From positions 496,001-560,000 of the forward strand of contig JAIWNI010000003.1 in assembly GCA_025331435.1 (NCBI GenBank): 64,000 nt of DNA, given 5' to 3'. The translations under genes were made by a program, and so were the position numbers. Below, one piece after another: positions 1-9,885 of this stretch. How positions within the stretch are numbered: position 1 is the stretch's first letter; the number at the start of each line of letters is the position of its first letter. The notes under the pieces are model-generated. The model was not told the origin of the DNA and made no database searches. It was given only the letters and a program-made list of their open reading frames with translations. The DNA comes from Choanephora cucurbitarum (Eukaryota; Mucoromycota; Mucoromycetes; Mucorales; Choanephoraceae).

Positions 1-154
1 TCTCTGGTTGAGTCTCTGGTTGAGTCTTTGGCTCGGGTGTAGGTTGAGTCTCTGGTGTAGGTTGGGTTGTGATGAATTTGGCTTGTACAGGAATATCTTG
101 AGGTTTTTCTGAGGATTCATTCACTCTTCTATACTTGATAGTTGGTTCAAACAT
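1..154 (-). CDS. N-terminal fragment of a Pro/Glu/Thr-repeat protein
   Basis: Reading leftward from an ATG at 154, the frame stays open to the window edge. It gives an N-terminus starting MFEPTIKYRRVNESSEKP, followed by repeats of a short Thr-Gln-Pro-(Thr/Glu)-Pro-Glu unit (PETQPTPEPKTQPETQPE). The DNA shows the same repeat as iterated gagtctctggtt-type words. No domain is visible in the roughly 51 residues present, and the function is unknown. The low-complexity acidic, proline-rich run suggests a disordered segment. The rest of the gene lies outside the window. Confidence 0.55.
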   Translation of the reverse strand, partial: MFEPTIKYRRVNESSEKPQDIPVQAKFITTQPTPETQPTPEPKTQPETQPE

Positions 155-845
155 AACAAAATCACTGACTTGAGAAAAGAAAGAATGAAAAAAAAAAAGG
201 AGATGAAAAAAAAGAGATTATCTACAAGTGATATTTTCTCCAATAGATTTCTTTTATTTCAAGGTACACTTGACATCTTCACTTAACTTGGCTTAATAGC
301 TTATGTTCTTTCTTTCTTTTGTTGCCAAAACTTATTGAATTCACCTATTCTTAAAGACAGTAAGCTATAAGAGAAAATGTAGATACTAACAAAGTCTGAA
401 CTATAATAGTTTAAACAAGTGCAGCCTGATAAAACAGAGTTTTCTCTTGTTTCTTCTTGTGGTTCTCCATTTGTAAGATTCATACGCTCTAGTTTCTTTT
501 TCTTCTCTATCTCACAATGGTTGAAAAAGAAAGTATGACATCAGCGTCACACCTTGGAAAGTATAATAAGATTTTTAGCAAGGTCGCTGAACGAACTATA
601 TATTACCAAGGATAGTTTATGCATCATCTCAACCTTTTCTCGGTGCAACATAGCTTAATTTTTTCTTAAATGTTCTAACCCAATACATACAAGCTCTTGT
701 TGCTTAAGAAGTTCCGATGTACTTGTAAACTCAATAACGATCAATGATTTATTTGCTATCATGTTATGTATAAATAATTATGTACAAATAACTAAAATAT
801 AATACAAATAGGAAGGTAAAACTATACAAAGCAATTTGGTCTACT
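155..845. other. Intergenic region, one weak small ORF
   Basis: This spacer lies between the 5' end of the repeat protein and the 3' end of the acetyltransferase gene. On the minus strand an ATG at 483 opens 60 codons to 301 (MNLTNGEPQEETRENSV then a hydrophobic stretch FVSIYIFSYSLLSL). It has a true ATG, but no homology that I recognise and no convincing splice pattern. I leave it as a possible small membrane peptide. The rest is AT-rich and featureless. Confidence 0.3.
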
Positions 846-1603
846 TTAGGCCATTGGTAACCGAACCATCAAGGCGACAGGTAGATCATGACGATTGGCA
901 ATAAAGACAGTAGCCTTTACTTCAAACCCAAATTGTTCAAAGAACTTGACACCATCTGGGTCAGATACTTCTACATACACTGGGTAGTTTGCTTCATCTG
1001 CCTTCTTGAGTACATGGCTCACGAGTGAGGATCCATAGCCCTTACGGTTTTCATGCGATAACACACCCACATGGCAGATAGTGATAAACTTGGGATGTTG
1101 AGCCATCATCTTTCGCTTGAGTTTATCACAAGAGGGCCCCACTTTAGTGACAGCACGAAGGGCAGATGACCAGCCGATAAGACGAGCTAATTTCATGGTA
1201 CTGAAGACACGCGGCCATGGACTGGAGCCTTTGTTGGTCCAGATCAACACACCTTTACAGCCATCGACTTGCAGTGCGAATTCTCTGTTTTGAGTAGAAG
1301 ATGCATAGATAATATGTTCAAAGAGGGTATGAAGAAATTCTTCATGCTTCTTTTGTTCTAAGCCTTGTACGCACCAACCCATGATGTTGTCTTTGATATA
1401 GGCTTCTGTTAGTGTGTTTGCTGCTTCTTTGTATGCACCTAAATAAGCAAGAAGGGTTGAGTCCAACTGGATTTTTTTTTTTAATGCAACATCTTTCTCT
1501 TACCCTTGACAATAGGTCGAATGTTGGGTAAATGAATTTCTGAGCCTATGGTTGATTTGCGACTGAGATTGCTATTGATTAATTTGGGTGCTGTCAAGGA
1601 CAT
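846..1603 (-). CDS. GNAT-family N-acetyltransferase
   Basis: Two exons on the minus strand, 1504-1603 and 846-1438, give about 230 residues. The ATG at 1603 starts MSLTAPKLINSNLSR. The intron has a GTAAGAG donor, an ACTCAAC branch-like site and a TTTAG acceptor, and phase 1 closes as AAG G|GT GCA. The open frame that continues 5' of the acceptor has no ATG, so it is intron. The GNAT signature sits at about residues 157-174: VGVLSHENRKGYGSSLVSH, matching motif A (V...R..G.GS.L) that binds the acetyl-CoA pyrophosphate. A motif-B-like end follows (VKFFEQFGFEV). Members transfer acetyl groups to amines of small molecules or proteins; the substrate cannot be read here. The N-terminal third is not assignable. 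Confidence 0.85.
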
Positions 1604-1649
1604 GGTAAAGATGAGATGAAAGACTTAAAAAAAAGGATAAACCTAGAAA

Positions 1650-1668
1650 CCAATTGGTTTTTATATAC
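1650..1668 (-). promoter_or_regulatory. CCAAT and TATA elements before the GNAT gene
   Basis: Reading the minus strand, TATATAAAAACC is followed directly by CCAATTGG, about 50-65 nt before the ATG at 1603. The TATA-like word and the palindromic CCAAT box fit a core promoter for the acetyltransferase gene. The assignment rests on position and sequence only. Confidence 0.4.
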
Positions 1669-2091
1669 AAATCAAACGGAAAAATTGTGTCCGTGAAACA
1701 TGACATATTAATCTAGATTTCATCCAAAAAAAGGGGGGGACTTTTTGACAACTGGGCTTTTCGGGGAAATCGATTTGGTTTAGTCCCTCCTTTTCTTTGT
1801 GCACAGAAGAAACTTTATTGCAAATAAACTTGAGTCTAAGTATTCTTAGTGCAATCAATTATTGGTATGAGGTAGTTGAAATGACTCCTTTACACACTCA
1901 AAAAAAAAAATTCTCAAGTGAAATCTATCAAATATCAATAAAATAAAACAAACGAATCATTTGTCAGGATTTCACCCAATTTTAGTTGACGCACACTAAA
2001 ATAAGTTAATGCAAGGATCGACAGTTAGCCATTGTCTATTCTTAGTTCTAGATTAAAGTACAAGTTTGCAATGTGTAAAATGCCAAGAAGT
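1669..2091. other. Intergenic region upstream of the GNAT gene
   Basis: This holds the upstream region of the GNAT gene and the 3' flank of the helicase gene, both transcribed leftward. It has a run of G and A at 1728-1740 and several poly-A tracts. I see no coding or RNA feature. Confidence 0.5.
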
Positions 2092-3497
2092 TTATCGTAA
2101 ATGGTTTTTGATGATCTTTTCAGCTTCCTCTAGATCATTTGGCGGGATTTTGTTCATTCTTATCTGGAAATGGTGTTCAATAAACGTCATCTTTTCCCAT
2201 GATTGTCTGTCATGAATTAGATTGACACTGACGCCCTTTCTACCGAATCGGCCTGTTCTACCTACACGATGAAGATACGCTTCCACATCTGGATTTCCAT
2301 CTTGACCGATTGGCAAATCGTAATTGACTACCATCGATACTTGGGATATATCGATGCCACGCGCTATCATGTTGGTGGCCACAAGCACCTTGAACTCTCC
2401 ATTTCTAAAGTCATTCATCATCTTATCTCGCATATCAGGATCCATACCACCATGTAGACATCGTACATTGTGTCCTTGTTCAGTCATCCTGTCAGCTATC
2501 GTGTCTGCTGATGCTCTTGTCTTGCAGAAGATAACACTTTGACTTACTGTCAGCAAGCCATAGATGTTACAGACAGCCTCATATTTCTGATCCACGTCAT
2601 CGCAGTCCAGATAGAACTGAACCACATTTTCTAAAGCCAACTCTTCTTCTCTTATCAAGATCGTGTTGGCATCAGGAGCAAACGTCACAGCAAAGTCTCG
2701 AACACGGTGTGGATAGGTAGAGGAAAACAAGACAAATTGAGTCGTTGGCATCTTGGTCTCGCGTTTGATACGCATAGCATCCGATCGAAATCCTTCCATA
2801 TCAAGCATCTGATCTGCTTCATCTAGCACCAACATCTTTAATTGATCGACACCGATCTTCTTGCGAAGGATAGAATCTCTCAAGGATCCAGCTGTACCAA
2901 TGATGATATGATCATAAATATTCATTCTTCTGTTAGGCGTGTCTCTCAAGACCAAGCTTAAGGTGATGGAGGTGAACTTGGCAAGGGATTTGGCTACTTC
3001 ATAGACTTGACGCGCCAGTTCTCGTGTAGGTAGAATACAGAGGGCTTGAGGGCAGTGTTTGGTTTCGTCTGTTCGGTGCAACATGGCCAAGATGTAAGCA
3101 ACTGACTTGCCTGTGCCGTTTTTGGCTTGGGCAATTAGGTTTCTGGGTCTAGATGAAAAGTTAATGGCTGTCTTTTCTAGTGTTCTTGAGGTAGACTTAT
3201 TTACGGATCATGAAGAAGATGAGGTATGGCCTCTGCCTGTATCTTGGATGGAATTGAGAAATGCATTGAATAGGCGCCTTTGACAAGATTGGGATGTCTA
3301 TTTTCAGAGTGAGATCATGTCAAATGCAACAACAGGTTTTCTCATACAGTCCAATGCTCTCAAAGGTCTTGTCAGAATACAAAAGTGACTGATTTGTATC
3401 TGCAATTGTCGCTTGAAGTTCAAAGTCATCTAAGGGGTTTTTACAGCATTAAGAAAACAGAAAGGCTTTCTTTTTAAAGATGTATACCATTTAACAT
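2092..3497 (-). CDS. Divergent Dbp5/DDX19-like DEAD-box RNA helicase
   Basis: Four minus-strand exons are proposed: 3488-3497, 3348-3429, 3205-3297 and 2092-3148. All phases close and the introns use GTATAC, GTATGAG and GTAAAT donors. The product has about 413 residues. Motifs in order: Dbp5-like Q-motif lead (FESIGLHPNLVKGAYSMHFS, then IPSKIQ), motif I NGTGKS, Ia PTRELARQ, II DEAD, III SST instead of SAT, IV VIFCKTR, V ATNMIARGIDI, VI HRVGRTGRFGRKG. The Q-motif lead and HDPPRNLIAQ are typical of Dbp5/DDX19, the helicase that strips export factors from mRNA at the nuclear pore. The protein is more divergent than a housekeeping Dbp5: GKS for GKT, GTAGS for GTPG, and an N-terminus of only about 30 residues. 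The first 10-nt exon is the least certain part. It may be a paralogue. Confidence 0.82.
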
Positions 3498-3725
3498 ATT
3501 TTTGTATTAAAGAGAGATGAAGAAAGATAGAAAAGAATGAATTTAACAGTATTTCAATCAATACGAATGATAGATTGGTTGCTTTGCTTCTTTCTTTTTT
3601 TCTTTGCTGTCTCCAACTGAGTTTCAAGCTATAAGATCAATCACTGATGAGAACTCTCTCTTTTTGCTTACTGGACTTAGGGAAGGGGTAAGATGCCATG
3701 TTCCTTGTATATCATCCCTCTTTTT

Positions 3726-3762
<37 letters not shown>
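3726..3762. repeat. Poly-C followed by a (TC)n microsatellite
   Basis: Eleven C residues (3726-3736) run into thirteen TC dinucleotides (3737-3762). The tract lies in the spacer upstream of the helicase gene. It is a simple-sequence repeat prone to length change. Confidence 0.95.
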
Positions 3763-3764
<2 letters not shown>

Positions 3765-4406
3765 CAGACTCAAAGATAAAGTCATCCGTGTCTTTTCTTT
3801 AAATAAAAGCATTATCATTTTATTCAAATTCTTTTTGGTATAGAAAACGTCAAAATGTCACCCCATTTTCTTTAGGAAATTACTAGGCTCTAAGAACTAT
3901 GATCAAACTGCTTTAAATGGAAAACGTCTTGATGTATCATCTCAAATAATGAATGAGTGTACAAGCACGCTAGTTTCAGCCAGTTCTCATCTAGCTTTCT
4001 TTGACAAAATAGCTTGTCGCTTCGAGAGATTGCAGGTAAGTCTTCTCCTAAATTTGGTGACTTCATCCGCTACTTATAGGCAAGCATCAAAAGAAAAAAA
4101 AAAGAAAAAAGAGCGCAATGTATCTTATTTCATCACAAAACCTCGTGCTAAAGTGTACTAAAGTGGCAAAGCAAGCATAAAATAGCGTATCCGCAAAATC
4201 TTTTAGAACAGAAAGGGAAAACATAAGCCCTAATGATTTCATCAATGGATCGCCCCAAGAGTGCTTTGGGGTTACAAGATAAGACGTTAACCTTTCTTCT
4301 TTATGGTTGCTGATCCTAATCTTAACCTGCACTTACTCCCTTCCTAAGCTAGACTAACAAAAGTGAGAGGGTAAATAACCTTTTTTTTATTATTATTATC
4401 TATGAC
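3763..4406. other. Intergenic region between helicase and coiled-coil genes
   Basis: This spacer lies upstream of the helicase gene and downstream of the coiled-coil gene. It contains AT-rich sequence with purine tracts (near 4090-4115). The small open frames on both strands lack coding character and splice logic. I see no RNA gene. Confidence 0.4.
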
Positions 4407-5915
4407 TTAAGCAGTAACAGGAGGCCAACTAAATTTAGTATTGTCCTTTAATTTGGAAGCACTGCGAGGTGAAGTTGGTATCGATGATGCACTGCTTTGT
4501 GCCTTAAAGAAATTGTTCACTTTTCCTTGGTTCATCAAGCTTGCAATCTCTTCTTGTTGTCCTCGTTTCATGACTGAGAGTTGCTCTTGGTGCGATTTCT
4601 GCAGATCAGCAAGTTCAACTGTATGGTTATGCTGAGATTGTTCAAACTCAACCAAGAGTTGATCTAATTCATCATTGATATGGTTCTTGGCCTGGCTCTC
4701 AGCTTGCTTTAAACGTTTTGTCAAGGCTTCTATATCATACTGATGCTTGATTTCGAGTTTCTGAATATTGCGTCTTTGTTCTTCTTCCAATGACTTGGTG
4801 GCATTTTCATGGCCTCGTTTGAGTTGATCAAGCGACTTTTGGTGTTGCAAAAGCACCTTGTCTTTTTCAGCAATGACCTGTGCATGTGTCTTTAAGATAG
4901 CTTCATGTTTTTGTTTTTGAGCCTATTCAAAAAAAAAAAGTTGTTGGTTTTAACAGATAGATGGACTTCATTCTACCTTACCTCAAGTTGTTGATTCAAA
5001 TCTTCTAATTTTTGAGCTAATAAACGATCATTTTCAAGATCCATTGTGAGTCGGTTCAGGCGTTTCTCTCGTTCACTAAAGGCTGAGGTATTCTTGATGG
5101 GCTCTCGATCTTTTCGGCTTAATTCAGCACGTAGTTCTGCCAATTCATCTTCTTTCTCATTTAATCTTTCTACTACAACCTCGTTCTACATAACACAGTC
5201 AGTATGCCACTCCAAACATCAGCAAGTTCTTGAAGTACTTTACCGTACGCTTTAATTCATCCAGCTGTTCAGTCACTTGCTCTAGGGCAGGTCTGACTAA
5301 TTCTGCTCTTTCAATTTCCCATTGTGCCTTTAGTTCATCAAACTCAGCCTTTTGTTGATAGATAAACTTGTCTTTTTCTTCTAATTGACGTTGTAGCTCC
5401 ATCAACTCATTTGCTGTCTTGATATCCAAATGCTTGTCTTCTTGCACCGATAAAGATTCAACCATAGATTCCTGTTGCTTTCTGCTTTCTAATTCTTCAA
5501 TGCGTTGCTGACTTTGATATATCAGTTGATCTTTTTCTGCTAAAAGGTCTTCATAGTGTGCTTCTGTGTCTTTTTTAATTGTCTCTAGTTCCTCTTTTAG
5601 CTCTCCAATCTGATTCGACTGTTTCATAAGGCGGTCCAGATTCTCAAAATTCTATGAGAAAGCGAGGTTGGTAATTTCTCTCCTTCTCCTTTTTTAGAAA
5701 TTGTTTAATGTACCTGCATTTTTAGATCGTTGTATTCTTGTTTAATTTGAGCAATTGTAGTCGCTTGCTGACTAACAATACTTGGAGGTCTACTCACTAA
5801 ACCGAATGCTTAGTTACAAGCTATCCAAATGACTCGGTCATGACATACCTTTCTTTTCATCCTCAGTCACAACTGTACTGGTAGTTGATTTTCGTCTGGC
5901 TCCAAAACAAGGCAT
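4407..5915 (-). CDS. Long coiled-coil protein, function unknown
   Basis: Five minus-strand exons, 5849-5915, 5714-5796, 5244-5651, 4982-5185 and 4407-4922, join in phase to 425 residues. The start is MPCFGARRKSTTSTVV, with ATG at 5915. From about residue 40 to 390 the chain is almost entirely charged heptad-like sequence (QIGELKEELETIKKD, LVEFEQSQHNHTVELADLQ), so a long parallel coiled coil is expected. The last 35 residues turn Ser/Pro-rich (SSIPTSPRSASKLKD) and end in KFSWPPVTA, resembling a short tail that could carry phosphorylation or docking sites. No CAP-Gly, kinesin or other globular domain is visible. Scaffold, tether or cytoskeletal adaptor roles are possible, but nothing in the sequence decides between them. 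Confidence 0.85.
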
Positions 5916-6226
5916 TGGAAATGTGTATTACAAAAAAAAATAAGTAGAGAAAAAAAAAGGAAAGAGAAAAAAAAAAGTTTAAATTGTTGATCACTATTTA
6001 AACAAACAATCGCTCTCTTTCTCTCTCACATAAGAGGGAAGAAGGAAAGGGAGCAACAGGTTTTGTTACTCAGTTCTAAAGCTGACTTTTATGTACATTT
6101 ATCACTCCTTTTTTCTAAAATAAAACTCCTATAAAAGAGCCAATTGCGTTTATGTAGAATCATCGTAGCATGTTCCTTGACTCCTAATATTGTCTCTTTT
6201 GTTATCCACGCTTTTATTATTATTTT
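5916..6226. other. Spacer between coiled-coil and hydrolase-phosphatase genes
   Basis: About 310 nt of A/T-rich sequence with pyrimidine and purine tracts. It serves as the 5' region of the coiled-coil gene and the 3' flank of the hydrolase-phosphatase gene. Nothing else is seen. Confidence 0.5.
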
Positions 6227-8260
6227 CTAATGGCGCTGGTTTAAGACATAACGAAGATAGAGTTCATCAATAAAATGAGCATGTCTAATAGAAAAAACAA
6301 TCAATATGGGAGCAATACTATTTCCTTCTCTCTTACCTTATGCCTGGTGGTCTCACTTCTTTAAAATATCGGAGTGCATCAGGAACTGACACACCTAATC
6401 TCTCAATCATATAACAACAGATAAAAAACCCGGTACGATTGAAACCATAATGACAATGAACAGCAATTTGAGCATCAGGATTCTTAGCCCAACATGAAGA
6501 TGCTATCTCATTGAACTTGGCTACTTCTTCTCGTGTGGGTGGTATCTTGCTGACTGTCTTAAATTTGACATATTCTATACGAGAGTGCTCGAAGTCACTT
6601 GAACGATAAGGAGGCGTATCGTTTGAGATATCGATAATGAATCTGATTTCTGGATATTTCGCTAATAAAGCAGAAGGACAATGTGAACTATCTGTCTGTC
6701 TCATCACTTTCATGGCACGAAATAGAGAAGGCCCTATAGGTACTTCTGTAATATTGGCTACACTCACCCACTAGTGAAAAGCATGAATTGAATGTACACA
6801 TCTCTAGAGGGGCAGATTGTTTTACCTTTGCATAATTTTTCAAGTCCCATTTATTTTCACCTTTTGTCTTGTGGAGGATTTGCCATGCTCCACTCAGTGT
6901 GTTCAGTCCGCAATTCTTAATAAGGAAGTCGGAAATGGTTGGATTCACAAGTTCTGGGTGAACTACCATAGGAACATGTCCTACATCAGGAATGACATAA
7001 GGCACAGGAACGCGCATGTTATCAGCTTGTGTGACATTGTCCCGTGAACTGTCTTTGAGGTCTAATAAATAATCTCGAATTGTATTCATGTCTCCAGAAG
7101 GTGTGATCGTGTCTTGTCCTCCACCAATCAACAGTACACCCACTTTGATCTTTCTGTATGTCTCTGGTAAAGGGAAGCTGGCACCTTGAACAAATCTTTT
7201 ATATACAGATGTCTTGCTCTGAAGGTTCCAACGTAACTGACTAACATTTCATTCAACAATAGAGTCATTGTATTTCCTTTTTTGTTTTACCTTCTACGGA
7301 TCTTTTGATCAGATAGTTCAGCACCTAAAAAACGATCTACGCTTTTAGAATACAGTCCACCTTTTCTGTCTGCAGTTCGAGCACAATTAAACAACCAGTT
7401 AGGGATCCATCTTAGTCTCTTTTGATTTCGCTTTTGTGTATCACTGATGTGTTCTTTTGGTGAGATCAATACAAGTCCCTTGATGATCGGTTGAAGCTCT
7501 TCAGAGGCTGCTACAAAGGAAGCGATTGAACAACCATAGGAATGAGCAATGATGACTGTTTCTGGATATTGATAACGCTCTAATAGTATTTGTTTAACAT
7601 CGTTCACAAGAGAAGCTGTCGTATATGCATTCCAACTAGTAACATGTTAATTTTCGGATGATCTCTTGATTTCAAGAAAAAAACACTCACTCTCTTACTG
7701 CTTCACTTTTGCCACAACCGAGTAAGTCAATTGCAAGTATATGTGCGGTCTGTGAAAAATATTCGATTTGACATGTCCATTGTGATACCTGGGAATAAAG
7801 GAAAAAAAAAAGAGTGTTTATAAGAAGCCTTCTGTCTTATTTAAAGAAAAAAGGAGACTTTACCTGACCGCCCAAGCCATGAATAAATACAATCAGAGGT
7901 ACTTTACTGCCCAACTCATGAATGATGTGTACAATTCGAAGTTTGTGACCATTGATTTCAACATATTGAGTGTTATCAGTAATAATCTCGGGTTCAGCTA
8001 GATAAAGTTAACTTGTTGAGCTCATCTAATTCTTTCTTTCTTTCTATCTTATTCTAGTCATACCACTTACGCTCTTTAAGCAATTCATGCTCTAATAAGG
8101 CTTCCTTCAGATCTCGCTTGCATATTAAATAAAAAAGTCTTTCCGATAAAGTAAACCTTCTGTTATGACAAAAGTAATAGAAACCGACAGACGCCAAAAG
8201 AGACAAAGCCAGTGTCGTTCCTCCCGGTATGCCTTTGAGACGATCGACTATGGAATGCAT
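6227..8260 (-). CDS. Membrane-anchored alpha/beta-hydrolase fused to a dual-specificity phosphatase
   Basis: Seven minus-strand exons, 8071-8260, 7864-7997, 7788-7691 (that is 7691-7788), 7291-7635, 6826-7240, 6337-6770 and 6227-6284, join in phase to 557 residues. Residues about 15-32 form a hydrophobic segment (TTLALSLLASVGFYYF), likely a membrane anchor. The hydrolase follows: oxyanion strand FIHGLGG (about 102-107), nucleophile elbow AHSYGCS (Ser173), acid in GGGQD (Asp299) and DVGHVP (His344), a complete Ser-Asp-His triad. From about 395 comes a phosphatase domain with the Cys loop VHCHYGFNRTG (Cys500, Arg506). Its HCxxGxNRTG form and the ending RPPGIRHAHFIDELYLRY resemble the RNA-triphosphatase half of metazoan capping enzymes. 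The joining exon (KNYAK to WVSVANIT) is spliced in phase, so I read one polypeptide rather than two genes. The substrates are unknown. Confidence 0.82.
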
Positions 8261-8434
8261 AGCTTGTGTGGTTGATTCGGTTCAACAAGAAAAAAAAGGC
8301 AAGAAAAAGACAAAAAAAAAGGCAAGGCTATGTGTGTCTTAAATACACCCCCTTCCAATCTTCTGAATTGAAACTTGCATTATTTTTTATTTTTTTGGGA
8401 TTCTTTTTTTTTCTTTTCTTTTCAAAAAGTAAGA
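8261..8434. promoter_or_regulatory. Divergent promoter region, hydrolase-phosphatase and HOP2
   Basis: Only 174 nt separate the ATG of the leftward hydrolase-phosphatase gene (8260) from the ATG of the rightward HOP2 gene (8435). The segment is dominated by A-runs on the left and T-runs on the right. Both genes must initiate here, so it is a shared bidirectional promoter by position. No clear TATA box is seen. Confidence 0.45.
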
Positions 8435-9350
8435 ATGGTAAAGAAAAAGACAGGCGGAACCAAAGAAGAAGGTATGTAGGACAAAGAAGATAAAAAACAT
8501 AAGGTTATGAAAGAGGGTGCAGAAATCTAAACCAAATCAGAATCTATCGTTCTAGAATATTTGACAAAAGCAAATAGACCTTATAGTGCAAGTATGTGTC
8601 ATTAAGCAACCATAAAGATCTTCGTTTCTCTTGAATCTAATTTTTTCTCTGGACTCTAAGCTGATGTCTTTAACAACTTACATGCCAAATACACAAAGTC
8701 AACTATTGTCAAAATATTGGACAAGCTCATTGATGATGAGCTAGTTTTTTCAAAAGCATATGGTAAAACTATCATTTATTCTATCAAGCAAAATGAAGAA
8801 GAGTCACCTTCAGAGAAAGACATGGAGAAAATGGAAAAGTCTATCAATGAACTCAATCAAGAACTCGAAGTACTATTGGAAGAAAACAAGAAATTAGAGC
8901 AAGGTAAAAAAAAAGAGTATGTTTTCTTCAAGTGCGTACATTAATACTATTCTCTATATATATAAGCAATGGCACAGTTAACAGCGAAACCAACGACTAC
9001 AGAAGCACAACAGTTAGTGGAAAAGACTAAAATTAAAAACGAAGAAATGAGAAAAAAGTTAAATGATTTGAAATCCGGTACAGTATTGATTCCTTCAGAA
9101 AAGCGCAAGAGAATAAATGAGGAATATACTCGTAATCGTGATCTTTGGAAGAAGAGACGTCGTCTAGTAAGCTGTCGAATACTGTTTGAAGGGAGTACTT
9201 CTTTTTTTTTTCTTGGCTAATACTATGTGATAGTTTAATGATATTTTCAAGACTGTCACCGAGAATTATCCCGGTAATCCAAAAGAGCTTAAAGAACAAT
9301 TGGGCGTGGAAGAAGATCCAGTACCATTAGAGAAGGATCCACTTGAATAA
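8435..9350 (+). CDS. HOP2: Hop2/PSMC3IP, meiotic homologous-pairing protein
   Basis: Five exons, 8435-8471, 8541-8591, 8661-8903, 8967-9166 and 9252-9350, close in phase to 209 residues, close to the family size of about 217. The N-terminal winged-helix region reads VLEYLTKANRPYSATDVFNN and continues TKSTIVKILDKLIDDELV. A coiled coil follows (KSINELNQELEVLLEENKKL). The C-terminal part contains the conserved IPSEKRKRINEEYTRNRDLW block and NYPGNPKELKEQLGVEED. Hop2 works with Mnd1 to help Dmc1/Rad51 pair homologous chromosomes in meiosis, so its presence suggests retained meiotic capacity. The third residue onward is rich in lysine. The start is the only ATG giving a first exon that splices in phase. 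Confidence 0.93.
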
Positions 9351-9480
9351 TCTGCTTTTCGCTCTCCGAATGCGCTTTAGCTCAAACAAACCTGAATAGC
9401 AATACCCTGGCTTTCTTCCCTTTTTTTTCTCTCTCTTTTTTCTTTTTCCTTTTGTTTTCTAACTCACAATTAAAAAGAAG

Positions 9481-9885
9481 ATGGTAGCTGCAGAAATTCA
9501 ACCTTTATATCGTTCATTCTTAAAAGTCGTTCAAAGATGGCCTACAGACAAAGTGAGACCTAATCGTGATTTGAAGCAAGTGCTTATCACTCGTATTGAA
9601 GAAAGTTTCAAAAAACAAGAAGGATTGAGCATAGAGAAAGCACAAAGAGAGTTGAAGTCTTTAGAATCACTTTTGGAAAACGAATTCAAAGAAAAGGTGA
9701 ATAGGATACTGTCTATATGTATTGTGTTTTTTTTCTATACTAAACAGTATTTTCTTTTTCAGTATCCATTATCAGAACGAATTCTATCACCTGCTAGCAA
9801 CCCAACATATTACTCTAGTCTTGTATCGTCTATTGGTAATAACAAAGATCAAAGCAAAGGCCTTCTGTCAAAATTACTCAGTTAA
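9481..9885 (+). CDS. Cbp6/UQCC2-like complex III assembly factor
   Basis: Two exons, 9481-9696 and 9763-9885, are joined by a phase-0 intron (GTGAAT donor, TTTTTCAG acceptor) and give 112 residues. The N-terminal block LYRSFLKVVQRWPTDKVRPN, then RDLKQVLITRIEESF, and the later EKYPLSERILSP follow the UQCC2 pattern (YRRFLKL..WP.D....RDL...L...V, then KYP). UQCC2 and yeast Cbp6 are small mitochondrial proteins that help translate and assemble cytochrome b for the bc1 complex. There is no long presequence, as is usual for this family. The 130-nt gap to the Hop2 stop suggests a very compact arrangement. Identification rests on short motifs in a small protein. Confidence 0.72.
   Translation: MVAAEIQPLYRSFLKVVQRWPTDKVRPNRDLKQVLITRIEESFKKQEGLSIEKAQRELKSLESLLENEFKEKVNRILSICIVFFFYTKQYFLFQYPLSERILSPASNPTYYSSLVSSIGNNKDQSKGLLSKLLS

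Noticed and set aside
3604..3843. Plus- and minus-strand frames over the CT microsatellite
   Set aside because: Created by the (TC)n repeat, which gives open Ser-Leu or Arg-Glu runs in both directions.
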